A stretch of DNA of 64,000 bases from Patellifolia procumbens (GCA_947645195.1 CANSGD010000229.1:868001-932000); one strand, 5' to 3'. Positions 21,601 to 34,163 are shown, counted from the stretch's first letter. Notes: generated by a model from the letters alone, not told the origin. Made by a program: numbers and translations.

Positions 21601-24600
21601 AACTAATGGTCTATTATCTTCGGTTGAGTTGAATTGAACTAAAGAAAAGGATAGTAAGATGTGAGAATAAAAATATTGTCAAGAGTTGAAGTGAACTGAA
21701 AGTAACCGAAAGTTCAGGCCGGGAGACAAGAATAATGTTCGTAATTAATGACCTTGCATATTTGTGCACTAAGCCACAATAGAAAATTCGCAGAACCATC
21801 TGTCCTTCTCGGCGGGCCCGATATGTGGCCTGGGCAGAAGCCCCCCCTTTACCATTTTGCACTAAATTACTAACAAACTCTAAAGGGTAGAAAAGTTTAC
21901 AATAAATGGTAGATGTGAAGGTGCCATTTGAGCATATGTTATTTGTGCATGATATGCAATGTTTTAATGGTGGTACACCTATAACATGTGAGTATATCTG
22001 TTTGGTTATAATCAACAATCCCTATATTGTTCTCTTTCAATCTCTATACGACTCTTTTAAGTCTGAAATAGTTTCTCCATGTCCCTCCTCCCTTATCAGC
22101 AATTGTAGGTGATATCACACCTTGTGACGGCATTTCCAAGGTGGAAAAGAACCGCAGAGAGAAGGAAGCACTTGACCACATGTGCAATCTACTTGGTGGA
22201 GGATCGAGAGGTTTCCTATGTGCCTTATTCTCTTACTAGCTCATTGTGTACTTCGCTTTTTTTGATGCAAGAAGGGGTAGGGAAATTTTGCATGGAGAAA
22301 TGGGGGAATGGGAAGGACATTTCGACGTCTTATATTAAGCACCAGAGTGGAATATCTAAGTTACCTTGTTTATTGTATGTCTTGTGTTTGCTAAGCAATT
22401 GTTACAAACTGCAGCCAAGGAGATATATGATTTGTGGATGGAGTATGAAGAAAGCTCATCACTCGAAGCAAAGATTGTCAAGGATTTTGACAAGGTGTGT
22501 CAATACTTTCATCACCTTTCCAGCAGTTTCTGTTCTACAATCTCCTCCTCTTTTCCTTCTTTTCTCTCTGAAGAAAATCACAATCATATCTCGTGTCGCA
22601 GTATTCTCTTCTGTACTTTGCATTGGTTATGTTTAATATCTGATTTTGATCTTTATTGTTGGCTTTAGATGCATAGTTTCGTTTGATTTAGACCTGAAGC
22701 TGTTGTCGTGTGTTATTATCTTTGGGATCAACTGAAAGACTGTTTGTGAAGTCATAATCTGTTTTCCCTATCAGCAGATAGTTTGCGCCTCTCTTTTTAA
22801 CACAATTCATTGTTCTATCTTCATAACTCCACATATTTTTTTGAGTAAATTCTCTCAAGACTTTTGAAGTCTTGGAAAAAGGTGGCTAGATTTCCCTTAC
22901 AGGTACAAAGGCATGCTATAAGACGATTTTCAAAGGCAAAGGGACCATATCTTCCCTTCCCTTGTTTCCATCATCTAGTTTTTGTCTTTTATACATATGT
23001 TTTGCTGATCATATTTGCATTTATTTTCATCACACAAGAGAGTTAAAATGTTAATTTGAGTCACCTTAATACTAGTTTGATTTGCCTTAGTAAAGAGTTT
23101 ATGTGTGATTCACTAATTTACCTTTAATAGTTCAACTATAGTTGTAAAATGACTTCTTGTGGGTTTTCATAATCAAAATTATGCACATTTGAGCGAAAAA
23201 CATAGTATATGTTCTTCTCCAAAACCATCAGGTCCTGGAGATTTGGATCCTGGTATGGATTTGAAAGCTACTTCCACTACTAGCATTGTGCACTCTGTTA
23301 CATTAGTACTTCTACTCACGAATCAATCTTTTGCACAGAACTTGTGGAATTATTCGCGTGGGTTATTCGGGGTGAAATCATATTTTAATAAGATGTCCCC
23401 TTTTTTAATTTTTTTTGTATCTTATAACCTGGTTTATGAATTCGGCTTTTTTTGAATCTCATTTTGGCCACCCCTAGTTTATTGTTTATCCTACTTTAAG
23501 AAGTTGTTTATCACCTCCACCCCTTGTTCAGAAAAGAGAAACTAACTTCAGTTGCCATTGTCACATCAATTTTCAAATAGAAAAAAACATTGGAACAATC
23601 GGGGATGAATTGCACAAATGATGCAAGTTTTTTGGGGGCTAATTCACAATGTAAATATAACTTGCTGAATTGTACGCTTTGAGTAAGTCTTGGGGCAAGT
23701 TGCCACTTCGCTGCATAGGATTATATCTGCGTGGAACCTGCGGTTTTCCGAGGGTATAGCTTCCCCGTCTCAATTATTTTCTCAAAGGTCAACATTTTGA
23801 GGCTTCTGTATATAGTTGGAGTCGAGTAACTTGATGTCATAGACAAACTACTTGACAATAGCTTGAGCCTTGAGACCATGAGCTTTTCTGCTCTTACTTC
23901 TTCTTCTGTGTATGGGTGACACCCGTTTTACGTCTTTCTAATGTAATCCTTTATGAGTAGTCAATGTTTATTTGCTTAATTCACTCCAGGTTAAATCAAG
24001 GATATTATACCAGAAGATAGTTAGGAGTTCCTCTAGTCGCCTACTTACCATCCTTTTGTTCTCCTATTTCCCTGTGGTTCATTTTTTGCATTACATGTAT
24101 CTTACTGTCATTCTAATGTATATTTTTTTGTATGTTCTCCAGCTTGAGATGATACTTCAGGCATTGGAGTATGAAAAGGGTAAGGCTGTTAACATCTTAC
24201 TCAATTGTTTCATAGAGTACAGGAAGCTTTTTTTGCTGGTTAAAAATAAAACTATAACTAAATGGTATTTTGTGATATCTTATGCAAAGTTCACTTACAT
24301 TGAGCTAAAATTAATGTTCTTTTTTTGTCCTTGCACAGAACAAGGGAAGGATTTGGAGGAGTTTTTTGAGTCCACTGCTGGTAGGCATTTCTAACTTATT
24401 CAAACCTTCTTGCTTTTTATGTTTACATGCTGCATGAATATGGATGTTTAGAACAAAGCTAGTGAGGGTCTATATCTAACATGTTCGATTATTATTGGAA
24501 TGCGAATAATTCTTTTAGCAACACTCTGGAATATTAGTATTGTTTCTTTTTTCACGTCGAAAGGAGTACACTCTTCACCAAGGATATCTGTTTTCGACTA

Positions 24601-24960
24601 GTCACTGAAACCTTTTGACAACAGAGAAGTTCTCCAAAAGCTTGGAGATCGTGGATCAATGTTTTAACCGCCACCCCACAAATTCTGCTTAGCACCGTAC
24701 AACAAGTTTGTAACAGGATGGGGCAGGCTGGACGACCAAGATTTTTGGTAGTCCTCACAGAGATCCTCCGCAGCCATTTTTTTATGCTCTTGCAAAACCA
24801 ATGTTTTCATGTTATTCATAGAGAGGTAGAGACTTGGATGCTAACAATTGTAGTTTCTAGTTTAATTATTGAAACAAACACTTTGATTGCAGGAAAGTTT
24901 CAGACTGATGTGGGCAAAGCATGGGCACTAGAGGTAGCGTCAAGAAGAAAAAAACACTAA
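18612..24960 (+). CDS. HDDC2: HD-domain 5'-deoxynucleotidase, YfbR/HDDC2 family
   Basis: Eight exons join in frame to a 208-residue protein: 18,612-18,737; 18,828-18,952; 20,075-20,112; 22,100-22,210; 22,415-22,494; 24,143-24,179; 24,339-24,380; 24,893-24,960. It matches plant HDDC2 homologs (YfbR-like), metal-dependent phosphohydrolases that remove the 5' phosphate from deoxynucleoside monophosphates. The HD-type metal ligands are visible: His63 (SISDHMYRMG), His92-Asp93 (AIVHDIAEAIVGD), with Glu96 and Asp101, and a later Asp in VKDFDKLEM (about 157-159). Residues 1-30 are Ser/Thr-rich and low in acid, so a targeting role is possible but unproven. The ATG sits in a favourable context (GAATGGC), and no upstream in-frame ATG lies in the short leader. 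The MULE ends only 76 bp upstream. The first part of intron 3 and intron 5 carry transposon relics. All junctions are GT-AG and keep frame. Confidence 0.93.
19131..19264. mobile_element. Small MITE in intron 2 of the HD-domain gene
   Basis: Inverted ends read GGCCTCTTCTCTCCGGC at the left and, reverse-complemented, GGTCTGTTCTCCCCAGC at the right. The same type of end (GG.CTGTTCTCTTCGGC) bounds the 25,932-27,100 element, so both probably belong to one family. A related decayed copy seems to lie at about 21,605-21,720 in intron 3. Confidence 0.55.
23195..23280 (-). pseudogene. LINE reverse-transcriptase relic in intron 5
   Basis: The minus strand reads VAFKSIPGSKSPGPDGFG, close to the start of plant LINE reverse transcriptase domains (compare NPYKAPGSDGFGPGF in the element at 12,208-13,671). 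The match is only about 20 residues long, without the rest of the domain. Confidence 0.45.
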
Positions 24961-25931
24961 CTACAGTTTGCAGCAGCATCATTTTCCAGGCTGCTCGAAT
25001 CTCTGATTGCAACATCCCGAGGTCTCGATCTGAGGGTCCCAGTCATTAGTTTGGTTAGATCTTCTTAGAGGCTGGCTGTCAGGAAGGCTGTTATTATAAG
25101 GTCAGTCACTCATTTGGAGTACCACTTTTACTAGAAATTACTGATACAGAGCTCAACCTTTTTTGTTAAGACTGAGAACCTTCAACGCTCTTAGTCTTAT
25201 GAGGCCATATGAGCTTATATTTGAGCTCATGCCATGGTGGGATGTTTGACCACTTCTCTTGTGGTTTCTGTTCTTTTGTTTACAGATTATTCAGTAAAAT
25301 TTCTACTAAATAGTAAATGCAAAAGTGGAGTTTACCGAAATATCCTTTAACCCGAACTCCTCCATCTTTTGCCTTCTTTGGATCATACTTTCTGGCCCTT
25401 CACTTGAATAGGCGGAAGGTAATTGCCAGACCTCTGCCTGAAACGGCCGGAGTTCATAGTAATTTTGGTGGATTATGTTGGCTTGTTTCACCGTTCGGAA
25501 AAAAAAAAAATGTTGGCTTGATCTACAACGTAAAAAAAAAATCATCGAATTTGGTCTTCATGATCCAGAAGTAAAGAAATGAAATACTTTGAAAAGACAT
25601 GAGGACTAATCCTATTCAAATAACATGTAATCATGCTACTGCAACTTGCCAGCAACAATTTAGTGCAGCCAATGTAATCATGCTAGTGCAAATAACATTT
25701 CGCACCAATCTAATCATCCTTTATCTTCTCCTTTCTTGGTCTTCCTTTTAATCTCAAACTACAATAATTTTAAATAGTAACCTAGCAAACTTACCAAGAT
25801 TAAACTAGTCACTAAATAGATTCAACGAGTCATTGAATGTATTAAAATTTGTAATTACTAAATGAATTGAAGTGGTCACAAACTAGATTAAAGCAGTCAT
25901 TATATTTAGTAGACGGTTCATTCTCTTCTAA
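24961..25931. other. 3' flank of the HD-domain gene, no further gene
   Basis: This holds the 3' untranslated region of the HD-domain gene, then AT-rich DNA. Short open frames on both strands between 25,300 and 25,575 lack recognisable domains and overlap each other, so they are not called. Confidence 0.5.
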
Positions 25932-26111
25932 GGGCCTGTTCTGTTCAGCTCTAATAAGTTCAGTTTAGTTCAGCTTTAATAAGTTCAGTTCAGCTCAGCT
26001 CCAATAAGTTCAGTTCAGTTCAGCTCCATTCATTATTTAACCATTTTGTTTAATATATTATTATTGGTCTAATTTATTTTACTTATTATTATTGTTATTA
26101 TATTATTGTTA

Positions 26112-26149
<38 letters not shown>

Positions 26150-27100
26150 TATATATATTATTTTATTATTATATCTTTACTCATTATTATTACTATTATT
26201 ATTATTATGGCTGAGCAAGGTTTGGGTTGGTGCGCGGTTTAACAAAATTTCATGTCAATACGAGTATACCAATTTGCAATTTTTGTTTGATTTTACCGAC
26301 TAAATATTCATTATGACATTATACAAGTAACCTACAAAAAGCTAGAAGATATGAAAAAATTACAAAGTTGCTAATAATACTGCAGTACTATCTATAGTAC
26401 AACATTGTCGTTACGTTGCATATTGAAGATACTTTGACAGTTTGTGGTGGGGTTTGGTGTATCTCTATCATAGACCAACCCACCACAAATCGTGGTTTGG
26501 TTGGAAGCACACATCAACCCATTTTTTAAGCTAATTATTATTATAATGGTAATATTAATTTACTTCTTAGACATTATTGTTATTATATCATCATCATCAA
26601 GTATTAATATATTAATACTAATAATAGTAATTATTCATTATTAATTATTATTATTATTATCAGTAATTATTATTTTTAATATTAATTTATCATTATTATT
26701 ATTATTTATTTATTTATAACTATCATTTAGTAACATCAAATATAATATTATCATTATTCATTTGATATTATTCTAAATTATTAGTTTAACTATTAAACCT
26801 TAGAATTATTATTACTTATTATTTAATATTCATAATAATTATTATTTACTTATTATTTATATATTTATTACAAATTAATTCAACAATTCAGTTCAATTCA
26901 GTTTAGTTCAGCTCTAATAAGTTCAGTTCTATTCAGTTCAGTTCAGCTCTAATAAATTCAGTTCAGTTCAGTTCAGCTTAACTTATAATAAGTTCAGTTC
27001 AGTTCAGCTCTAATAAGTTCAATCCAGTTCAGTTCAGTTCAGCTTAACTTATAATAAGTTCAGTTCAGTTCAGCTAGAATTAGCCGAAGAGAACAGGCCC
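25932..27100. mobile_element. Non-autonomous DNA transposon with GTTCAG-array arms
   Basis: The ends are inverted: GGGCCTGTTCTGTTCAGCT on the left, and GGGCCTGTTCTCTTCGGCT when the right end is reverse-complemented. Each arm continues as tandem AATAAGTTCAGTTCAGCTC-type units. The centre has long TTA/ATT microsatellites and a conserved 300-bp piece (GTTTGGGTTGGTGCGCGGTT to about AGCACACATCAACCC) that is also present at 63,390-63,690. No target duplication was found. The ends resemble hAT-type MITEs. It has no coding capacity; an 'LLLL' frame at 26,106 is only the microsatellite. Confidence 0.8.
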
Positions 27101-27458
27101 TCATTATTGAGCTTGGGCCATTGCCTACTTTTAGGAATTCCTTTCAAAACAATAATGAGAAGTTGAAGTTTAATTTAACACTTGGAAAAGGCCTATTATT
27201 AAGGGACTGAGCGAGTACCATAATTGTATTCTAAATCTATACTAAGAGCAAGATATCCAACACAATGGCATATGGTCAAAATAAGTACACTTTAGTACTA
27301 ATCAACATAATTGACACATCCTCTATATATTCTTCATGGCATCTATGTAATGTGCTATATATATACTATATCCTGCCAAATAGAGCTTGGTCAAAAAATT
27401 GGGTTGTAAATACATCTTAAGAATATAATAATAATTAAGTAGATTTGTACACCTAAAT

Positions 27459-30400
27459 CTAAACTACATCATCAGTAGAATTATCTGTCAATAATGGCTG
27501 CTCCAGATCATCAATCTTAAAGCTTGCCTTCACTTGTGCTTCTTTTGAGGGACTACTTTGGAACTCCTCAGCTTCTAATTTTGCTTTCATCTCCCTATCT
27601 TTACCCCATAACACAGTGTATAGGCCAATGATCACTCCGGTAGCGCCTAATAAACTGAAACATTACAAACAAAACCCAATTAGAGGAGATCATTTGTTTG
27701 AAAGAGTGCTGAGGCGGATCCAGAATTCGAGGGAGAGGGGCACTAATAAAATTTCGGACGTATTGTTTAACTTTAGTGTTATAGTTCTTTCATTCTTTTT
27801 GTACCCAAAGGTCTTGATACGTTTAGCAACAGGCAATTTTAAGCGTTAATATCTAAAAATGTGTATAAGTAAAGATCATAAAACTTTGATACATTGAAAC
27901 TATATAAAAAGACGAAAGTTAACAGAGTTCTACTTGACTATATTTTTCCTAACATAGAAGTCATTCAAAGAGGTCAAAGCGGAGAACATGTGAAGTGTCC
28001 AAAATCAACATGGTATATTAATTTAGGAATTTCCAAAGGTGTTGAGGGATGGAAAAGCAACCAAAACTTAACCTTTTTCTATCGTAAGTTCACTCATGTG
28101 TTGAATGTGACAAGACAACAAATTTTAGATCATTCTTACATTGTTAGGAAGAATTTTTTCCGTTTAAACTTTGAAGTATACGGGTTAGCCACTTTGTCAG
28201 AAAAATCAAAGTACACATGGTGTGGTAGAAGTATACCTGCCAACGTAGAGTTCTTCATGGAGAAATATGCATGCCAATACGGTAGTGATTACAGTGCATA
28301 GAGGGTTGAACATGGCTGAGTAGAGTGGACCTCGCTTCGAGATACACCATGCTTGCGCAAAGAATTGTACTCCCGATCCGAATATGCCCTAGTTATCAAA
28401 TCGACAAACGGAAATTTATATTAAGGCTCAAATTAACATAAAAATTGTATTTCATGAAAACATTTGTACATTGGTTTAAACATATGTTAAAGCACAAGAA
28501 TAGTACTACAAATTGAACTATATATTCACGTACCGAAAAGAAGCAACAAGTGATTTCAAGACTTGAGCTCAAATTCCAAGCTTGTGGATCGCGCTCTGAT
28601 AACAAAGCAATTGCCCCAGATTGTAACATAGAGAGGAAACACATCCAAGCAGAGAGAGATAAGTGATTAGGATAGCATGTCGTTAGGGGTACCTGTTCAG
28701 ATAATATGCAAACATTTAGTTACTTATAATGTTCTCTCATAACATTACTAAAACAAAGTTCATTATAGTCTTTTTGTACGAGTAATTCCCACATTGCCTC
28801 AACCTCTATCATGATCATGATTTATAAAAAAAGACATTCTATAGCATAACACTCTATCTAGTAATGCAATGGGGTTATTACTGAATTAGAGGATATTTTA
28901 GGATATCTAATGGTAAAGATGACATGTTATCTTCATTTTATTTTGTTCGATAAAATATTATTATGAGACGAAAAGAATACCTGTAAAATGAGCCAGAAGG
29001 ACCAACAACACATGCTAGCAAAAATGAAGAGACAGCCGAGCAACCAGGTATCGTCACCTCCAAACGACTTGAGCACAAGAGAGTTAGCTGCTGGTGGGAG
29101 CTGGACATTCAGTAATTTAGGGCCTCTTAGTAAAGCCATGCATCCTGCTCCAATCACGCAGAAGGAAGTCCCTAGCATCTTAGCTATGCTGCTTAAGCTC
29201 TTCAGCTGCACTTGCTCTAGCCTAAAGTTCAAACAACAATTAGTCAATTATGTACTAGTTTTAGTTAGTTTATTTTTCAGATTAATTCATGTTAACAAAA
29301 AATTGTAATGTAGAATAAAGTCTTTAAATCATCAAAAGGCATGAGTTTGTAATTTTGTATTGTCTGAGGAAGTATATATAGGCCTTTTTTCGTTGACCGG
29401 TTATCCTCTAAACCCTAAACCCTATAACTCTACGAAAGGTAATACTTTTGGTGTTATAATGTGTTATGTTCCCTATTATACTTGCAACACTTGCAACTTT
29501 TGCTCAACTTTGACCATAAGCCCTCACTATTATATATGAAAAGAATACTCAGGTGGGATACTGTTAGAATCATCTCTATATATAGTATTTGAATATAAAA
29601 ATTTTATTATTATTGTTAGCACGATATAATTTGACATAACAATGGTTAGAGTAGAAAAAGAGGATGTAGCCATTCAATCAATGAAGTATTTGGTTAAATA
29701 TGGCCCTATCTCCTTAATTAGAGGTAGAATATACTTAACTTCATTATCTGATAACTTTCTAACCCAATTAGTTTTTCTCACGTTAGACGTTAACAACTAT
29801 AGTAATTAGAGCAATAATAGAACTATTATTTTCACGTAACAACCAAGAAGGGCCACTGTAAAAAGGACGTCCTTTTTATGTCAATAATGAGCAAGCCTAA
29901 ATCACTATAATGAATTTATCTAAAACATTGATTTCTGCACTCCAGAATAATCTGACTTTCGCACTCCCACCGCATTGTATTCTTCTATTATTGCCCTTCT
30001 CTCTATATATATAGATATAGGGGAATGCATAAATAGAAGTAATTGTGCACATACATGTATATATCAGCACCCAGTTACCTAGGAGACCATGCACCGTACA
30101 CCCGGGTGCACCGTGCGCACGGTGCACCCGGTGGTATTTTGGTGATTTTCGCGAACTTTAGCAAAACAGCTTTAATACTATTTCCTTCCATTTTACATCA
30201 CTAAGTGAAAGCTACCTCAGTGGTTGGGCCTCTATACTCTCTCCGCGTTAGAGGGTCGCGGGTTCGAATCCCCCCTCTACCACTCTTTGTTGTTTTTTTT
30301 TCTCCTTCAATTCATTTTTTATTAATCTTCTTTTTATTCCTATTTTTTTAAAAGAAATATATTATTGCTCATTTAAAAGTTATATTGCTCATTTGAAAGT

Positions 30401-33400
30401 TACGATGCTCATTTAGTTATTTTTCAAGTTCAAGTATAATCAATTTGCTCATTCGAAAACAATATTGCTCATTTACTTGTATTATAACTGATTACTCTAT
30501 TTGGTATTTATTTTAACACATTAGAAAATATATTTTCTCATTTTAAGATATATTTCTCATTTGAAATGTATAATGCTCATTTTAGTAATATATTCGTCAA
30601 TGTGACACGGTAGATACATGTTTACTAATCAATAAATAATTATATAACTGCTCATTTAAAAGATAAATTACTCATTTATTTATTTTCCACGTACCAGTGT
30701 TAAGCTACTACAAATTAGAAAATAATATTATTTATTTTCTTCTTTTTTCTGACTACAAATTATATAATTTCATTAAATGAGCAATAGTCTAAGAGTTTTT
30801 TGCTCATTTAAGGAGTTTTTTGCTCATTTAAGGAATTTTTTGCACTAAGTAACATATTTACTCATTTCAAAGCTATATTTCTTATTTCATTAATTTTTCA
30901 ATGGGTATCTTATTGTTTGTTTAGTTTTTATTTCTCCACATTGAAAAAAGAATTGGAAAAAGTTAGAGAGTGGAAAAGAAAAGAAGAATATAATAAGAAA
31001 AATTTAAGTCATAGTAACAGCTTATTTTGTGAATGAGCAAATTTATTACCTCACTCAAGATCAAAATGTTTACTGATCTTCCTGTGTAAAAAAGATTGCT
31101 CATTTGATCAAATGAGTAAAATAAAACTGCTCATTCGATCAAACGTGTAAACTAAAATTGCTCATTTGATCAAATGAGTAAAATAAAACTGCTCATTTGA
31201 TCAAATGAGTAAAATGAAACTGCTCATTTGATCAAATAGGTAAAATAAAACGACTCATTTTGCGAATGAGCAGATTTATTTTACCTCACTTGAGATTAAA
31301 ATGTTTACTTATCAAAACAAACATGCTAAAATGAGCAGATTGATTTATCTCCAAGACAAAATAAACTGCTCATTTGATCAAAATGAGTAAAATAAAATTG
31401 TTCATTTTGTAAATGAGTAGAGTTAATTTAACTCACTCAATATCAAATCATAATGTGAACTATATCAAACATATTTTTCCATGTTTTCCTTTGAAAATCA
31501 TGTTGCTCATTTCCTTATTTTTTACTCTCACTGTTTGTTTTTGATTGTACAAAATGAGTAGATTTATTTTACTTCACTCAAGATCCAAAATCTTTACCGA
31601 TCTTCCTTTGCAAATAGATTGTTCATTTGATCAAATGAGTAAAATAAACCGCTCAATTGTGATCAGAATGTTTACTGATCTTGCTCCACAAAAATGATTG
31701 CTCATTTGATCAAATGAGTAAAATAAAATCGCTCGATTGTGATCAAAATATTTACTGATCTTGCTGCACAAAAACGATTGCTCATTTTGATCAAATGAGT
31801 GAAATGTATTTTAAGAAATGAAAAAAGTTAGTGAGTGGTGAAGCAAAGAAGAATAAAATAAGTTTTTTATTTAAAATTTTTTTAAAAATATATTGTAACA
31901 GAATATGGGAAATATTAAAAAGAAAAAAGGCGTGTTATAATAATTATATATTCTACCCGTAAAATAAATTTAAAAATAACGATTATAATACAACATCCCT
32001 CCAAAAAAATAATTATAGTACAACAATATGCAAAATAATTGAAAAAGATAAAATAAAAAAAGGCTAAAATAAGAACTAAGACTATGGAAGAAACATGAAA
32101 AATAAACAATGAGATTCAAAGCCAAAAGAAGAGGAAAAGTCAAACGTAAAAAAAAATTATAAATGATTGGTATGGGAGTCGAACCCATGACCAACTACCA
32201 AACACATAAACCTCAAGACCAACTGAGCTAAACTATCTACAAGGTATTGGGGCAAGATTTTAATACTTATACTCTTGCCCAGATTTTCGCATTAATTACA
32301 ATAATGCCACCGGGTGCACCATGCGCACGGTACACCCGGGTGCATGATAATAATTGTAGTTACCTAGAGTAGTCCGTCCCATTTGTTCCATTTTAAGGTA
32401 CGTAGTCATAGGAGAATAATCAAGTTATTTACGTGGCCGAGGTGCAATATTGTATGTTGCATGCATATGAACAGGTGTATGCATTTTTTCTATCAATTTA
32501 TTACATAAACAAATCCCTAGAAGGCCATACTCCATCAGCAGATTTTTAGTCGTTTTACTTTGAAATTTTGACTAGATTTTGATAAGCATAGAAAAATCAA
32601 TTATGTATTACTACTAGGTAATAAGATTGTTCTTAAGGCGTATTTTCACTTTTTTTTTTCTCCTTTGTCCTAAATTAATTCTAACACTTATCATATTTTT
32701 AGTAGACAAGTTGTTGAATAGTTGTCTATTGTATTTCACTAAAAAGCTGAAGGAGTTAATGGGCTATTTTTATTGAACTATACTTTTAGAGAGTGTATTT
32801 GGTGGATAAAAGGGGTATGAGAGAGGTATTAAGATATTAATGGGGCCGTATTTGAAATAGAAGTATTGTTACTAATCTTGAATTTGGAGAACTAAAAATA
32901 GAAAGTGTTTAAAGTAATTTGAAATATACTTTTACCGATAGAGATTTGAAAACCTAGAAGTTAAAGTTATACAAACATAAAAAGTAACAAGTAAGATAAC
33001 ATTAAAAAAAGTACATAATTGTCACTGTATTTGATTTGCATAAGTATGCTCCTAGTACATTAGTTTTCTTCTCTAATAGACTACTACAGCAAAAAAGTTA
33101 CAATTACACTATTTTCCTACTTGGTTTGATACCATTTAGTTTGAAACTTGTATAGTAGTATTACCATGGTTATTAGGTCACTTCATAGGAATTTAGCTAA
33201 ACTTGCATCAAACAAGAGATGGCTAATTGGAAGAGACCAATAATTAAGCCAATAATTAGACCAAATATATAAACATTAATAAGATATGTGTCAAATTAAT
33301 TACCCCATGATGGCTGCTGTCAAGAAGGTAACAGCAGGAACTAGATTAGACATGGCGCTTGCAATCGAGGATGACGCCAAGTATAATCCTTCAAAGTACA

Positions 33401-34077
33401 TCGTCTGATTTAACACCACCCTGTTATACATAATTTACACAAATCCCAAATATTAGAAGCAAATTAAGATGCTAATTAGTTTATGATTTCAGATTTGTAT
33501 TAAGAGAATTGACATACCCTACAAAAGCGGTGACAAAAATTAAAAGAAAAGTCCTGACTCCCATGCTACAACTACTTGATTTTCCCCTGCAAAAAAACAA
33601 TTAGACATAATATGAATAACTTTAATTAACTTTCGAATATTGTATCAAAAAATATGCCTGCCGACATATTTTTTAAAAAAGAATAAAAGAATGTGTTAGT
33701 GAGAGACTGCGGAATAAAGTGGGACCAACAAGTGGAGTAATGTTAGGTAAATATCAAAAAGGATACAGAAAATTAACAATAACGTGAAAGTAGGACAAAA
33801 TTTGAGAAACGGATGAAAACGAAAAGTAGAAGACCTTTAACGAACGAACAAAGGCAGTATGAAAGAGGATTACAATATAGAATGATGTATGTACATACCT
33901 AGCCAAGAAAGCAATAGGAGACACAACGAAAGTGGCAATGGCTTGTCTATAGAACATAAACACCCTAGGATTCATACCCTTAACAAGGGCAGCCCTATTT
34001 AAAAGTGCCATAATTGAATATACACATTGTAATAACACCATTACTATTGCTGGTAATTGCTCTTCTATTCTTCCCAT
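27459..34077 (-). CDS. WAT1-related protein (EamA/DMT transporter)
   Basis: Seven minus-strand exons join in frame to 370 residues: 34,077-33,899; 33,586-33,518; 33,420-33,304; 29,221-28,981; 28,692-28,534; 28,388-28,237; 27,654-27,459. The protein is a hydrophobic carrier with two EamA repeats, as in WAT1 (WALLS ARE THIN 1) relatives, which are vacuolar or plasma-membrane transporters of auxin and other metabolites. Family text includes ALLNRAALVKGMNPRVFMFY, LNQTMYFEGLYLASSSIASA, NLVPAVTFLTAAIMG, LSAWMCFLSMLQSGAIALLS, SGVQFFAQAWCISKRGPLYS and GATGVIIGLYTVLWGK. The acidic tail ends with EQPLLTDN. Length is within the family norm (350-400). An upstream in-frame ATG at 34,137 would add 20 residues, but it lies about where transcription should start, so 34,077 is preferred. 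Intron 3 (4.1 kb) holds a 2.3-kb transposon. The exact substrate cannot be inferred. Confidence 0.93.
27655..28236. repeat. Transposon-like sequence in intron 6 of the WAT1-type gene
   Basis: GCGGATCCAGAATTCGAGGG at about 27,714 resembles the motif at 2,250. The only long open frame here (27,894-28,301, plus strand) runs into the antisense of exon 6 and has no recognisable domain, so no gene is called. Confidence 0.3.
30211..30301 (+). other. tRNA-like Pol III cassette, left end of element
   Basis: An A-box-like TACCTCAGTGG (30,213-30,223) and a B box GGTTCGAATCC (30,261-30,271) are spaced as in a tRNA. A run of nine T (30,293-30,301), the signal that ends Pol III transcripts, follows 22 bp after the B box. 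The acceptor stem does not pair well and one T-stem pair is mismatched, so this is tRNA-derived rather than a working tRNA gene. Transcription is inferred, not shown. Confidence 0.65.
31095..31810. repeat. Array of perfect palindromes CTCATTTGATCAAATGAG
   Basis: Units of about 31 bp repeat from roughly 31,099 to 31,250 and scatter on to 31,800. Each centres on the 18-bp perfect palindrome CTCATTTGATCAAATGAG followed by TAAAATAAAACTG. The simpler word TGCTCATTT recurs throughout the element from about 30,365. The array could form short cruciforms or hairpins. Confidence 0.8.
32148..32236 (-). other. tRNA-like Pol III cassette, right end of element
   Basis: On the minus strand an A box TAGCTCAGTTGG (32,230-32,219) and a B box GGTTCGACTCC (32,185-32,175) have tRNA spacing. 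The T arm pairs fully (ATGGG/CCCAT), and a run of nine T follows (32,156-32,148). The acceptor stem is degraded. It mirrors the left cassette in position and direction. Confidence 0.7.
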
Positions 34078-34163
34078 CTTTTCTCCCCTTATTTTTTCCT
34101 TCCTTATTTCTTTGGTAGTGTAAGGGGAATGAATCACAAATACTTCTAATATTGATGTGCCCT

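Larger units (their letters stand above)
30083..32357. mobile_element. MULE-like element with paired tRNA-like cassettes, in WAT1 intron 3
   Basis: A 10-bp direct repeat AGTTACCTAG lies directly outside (30,073-30,082 and 32,358-32,367), fitting a Mutator-type 9-10-bp target duplication. About 45 bp of inverted repeat lies inside: left CATGCACC...GGGTGCACCGTGCGCACGG and, reverse-complemented, right CATGCACCCGGGTGTACCG, both running to CACCCGGTGG.ATT. About 85 bp further in, each end holds a tRNA-like sequence pointing inward and followed by a run of nine T. The middle is AT-rich with an array built on CTCATTTGATCAAATGAG. No transposase is present. Confidence 0.85.

Noticed and set aside
26106..26303. 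Leucine-rich small protein frame
   Set aside because: It is a (TTA)n microsatellite within a transposon.
27894..28301. 135-codon plus-strand open frame in the WAT1-type gene
   Set aside because: It runs through intron 6 into the antisense of exon 6, whose coding sense on the minus strand is clear. No domain was recognised.
29400..29425. Telomere-like CCCTAAACCCTA text in WAT1 intron 3
   Set aside because: Only two to three units, which occurs often by chance in plant introns and promoters.
30211..30285. Functional nuclear tRNA gene
   Set aside because: A and B boxes and a terminator are present, but the acceptor stem does not pair and the sequence lies at a fixed place in a transposon. It is better called tRNA-like.
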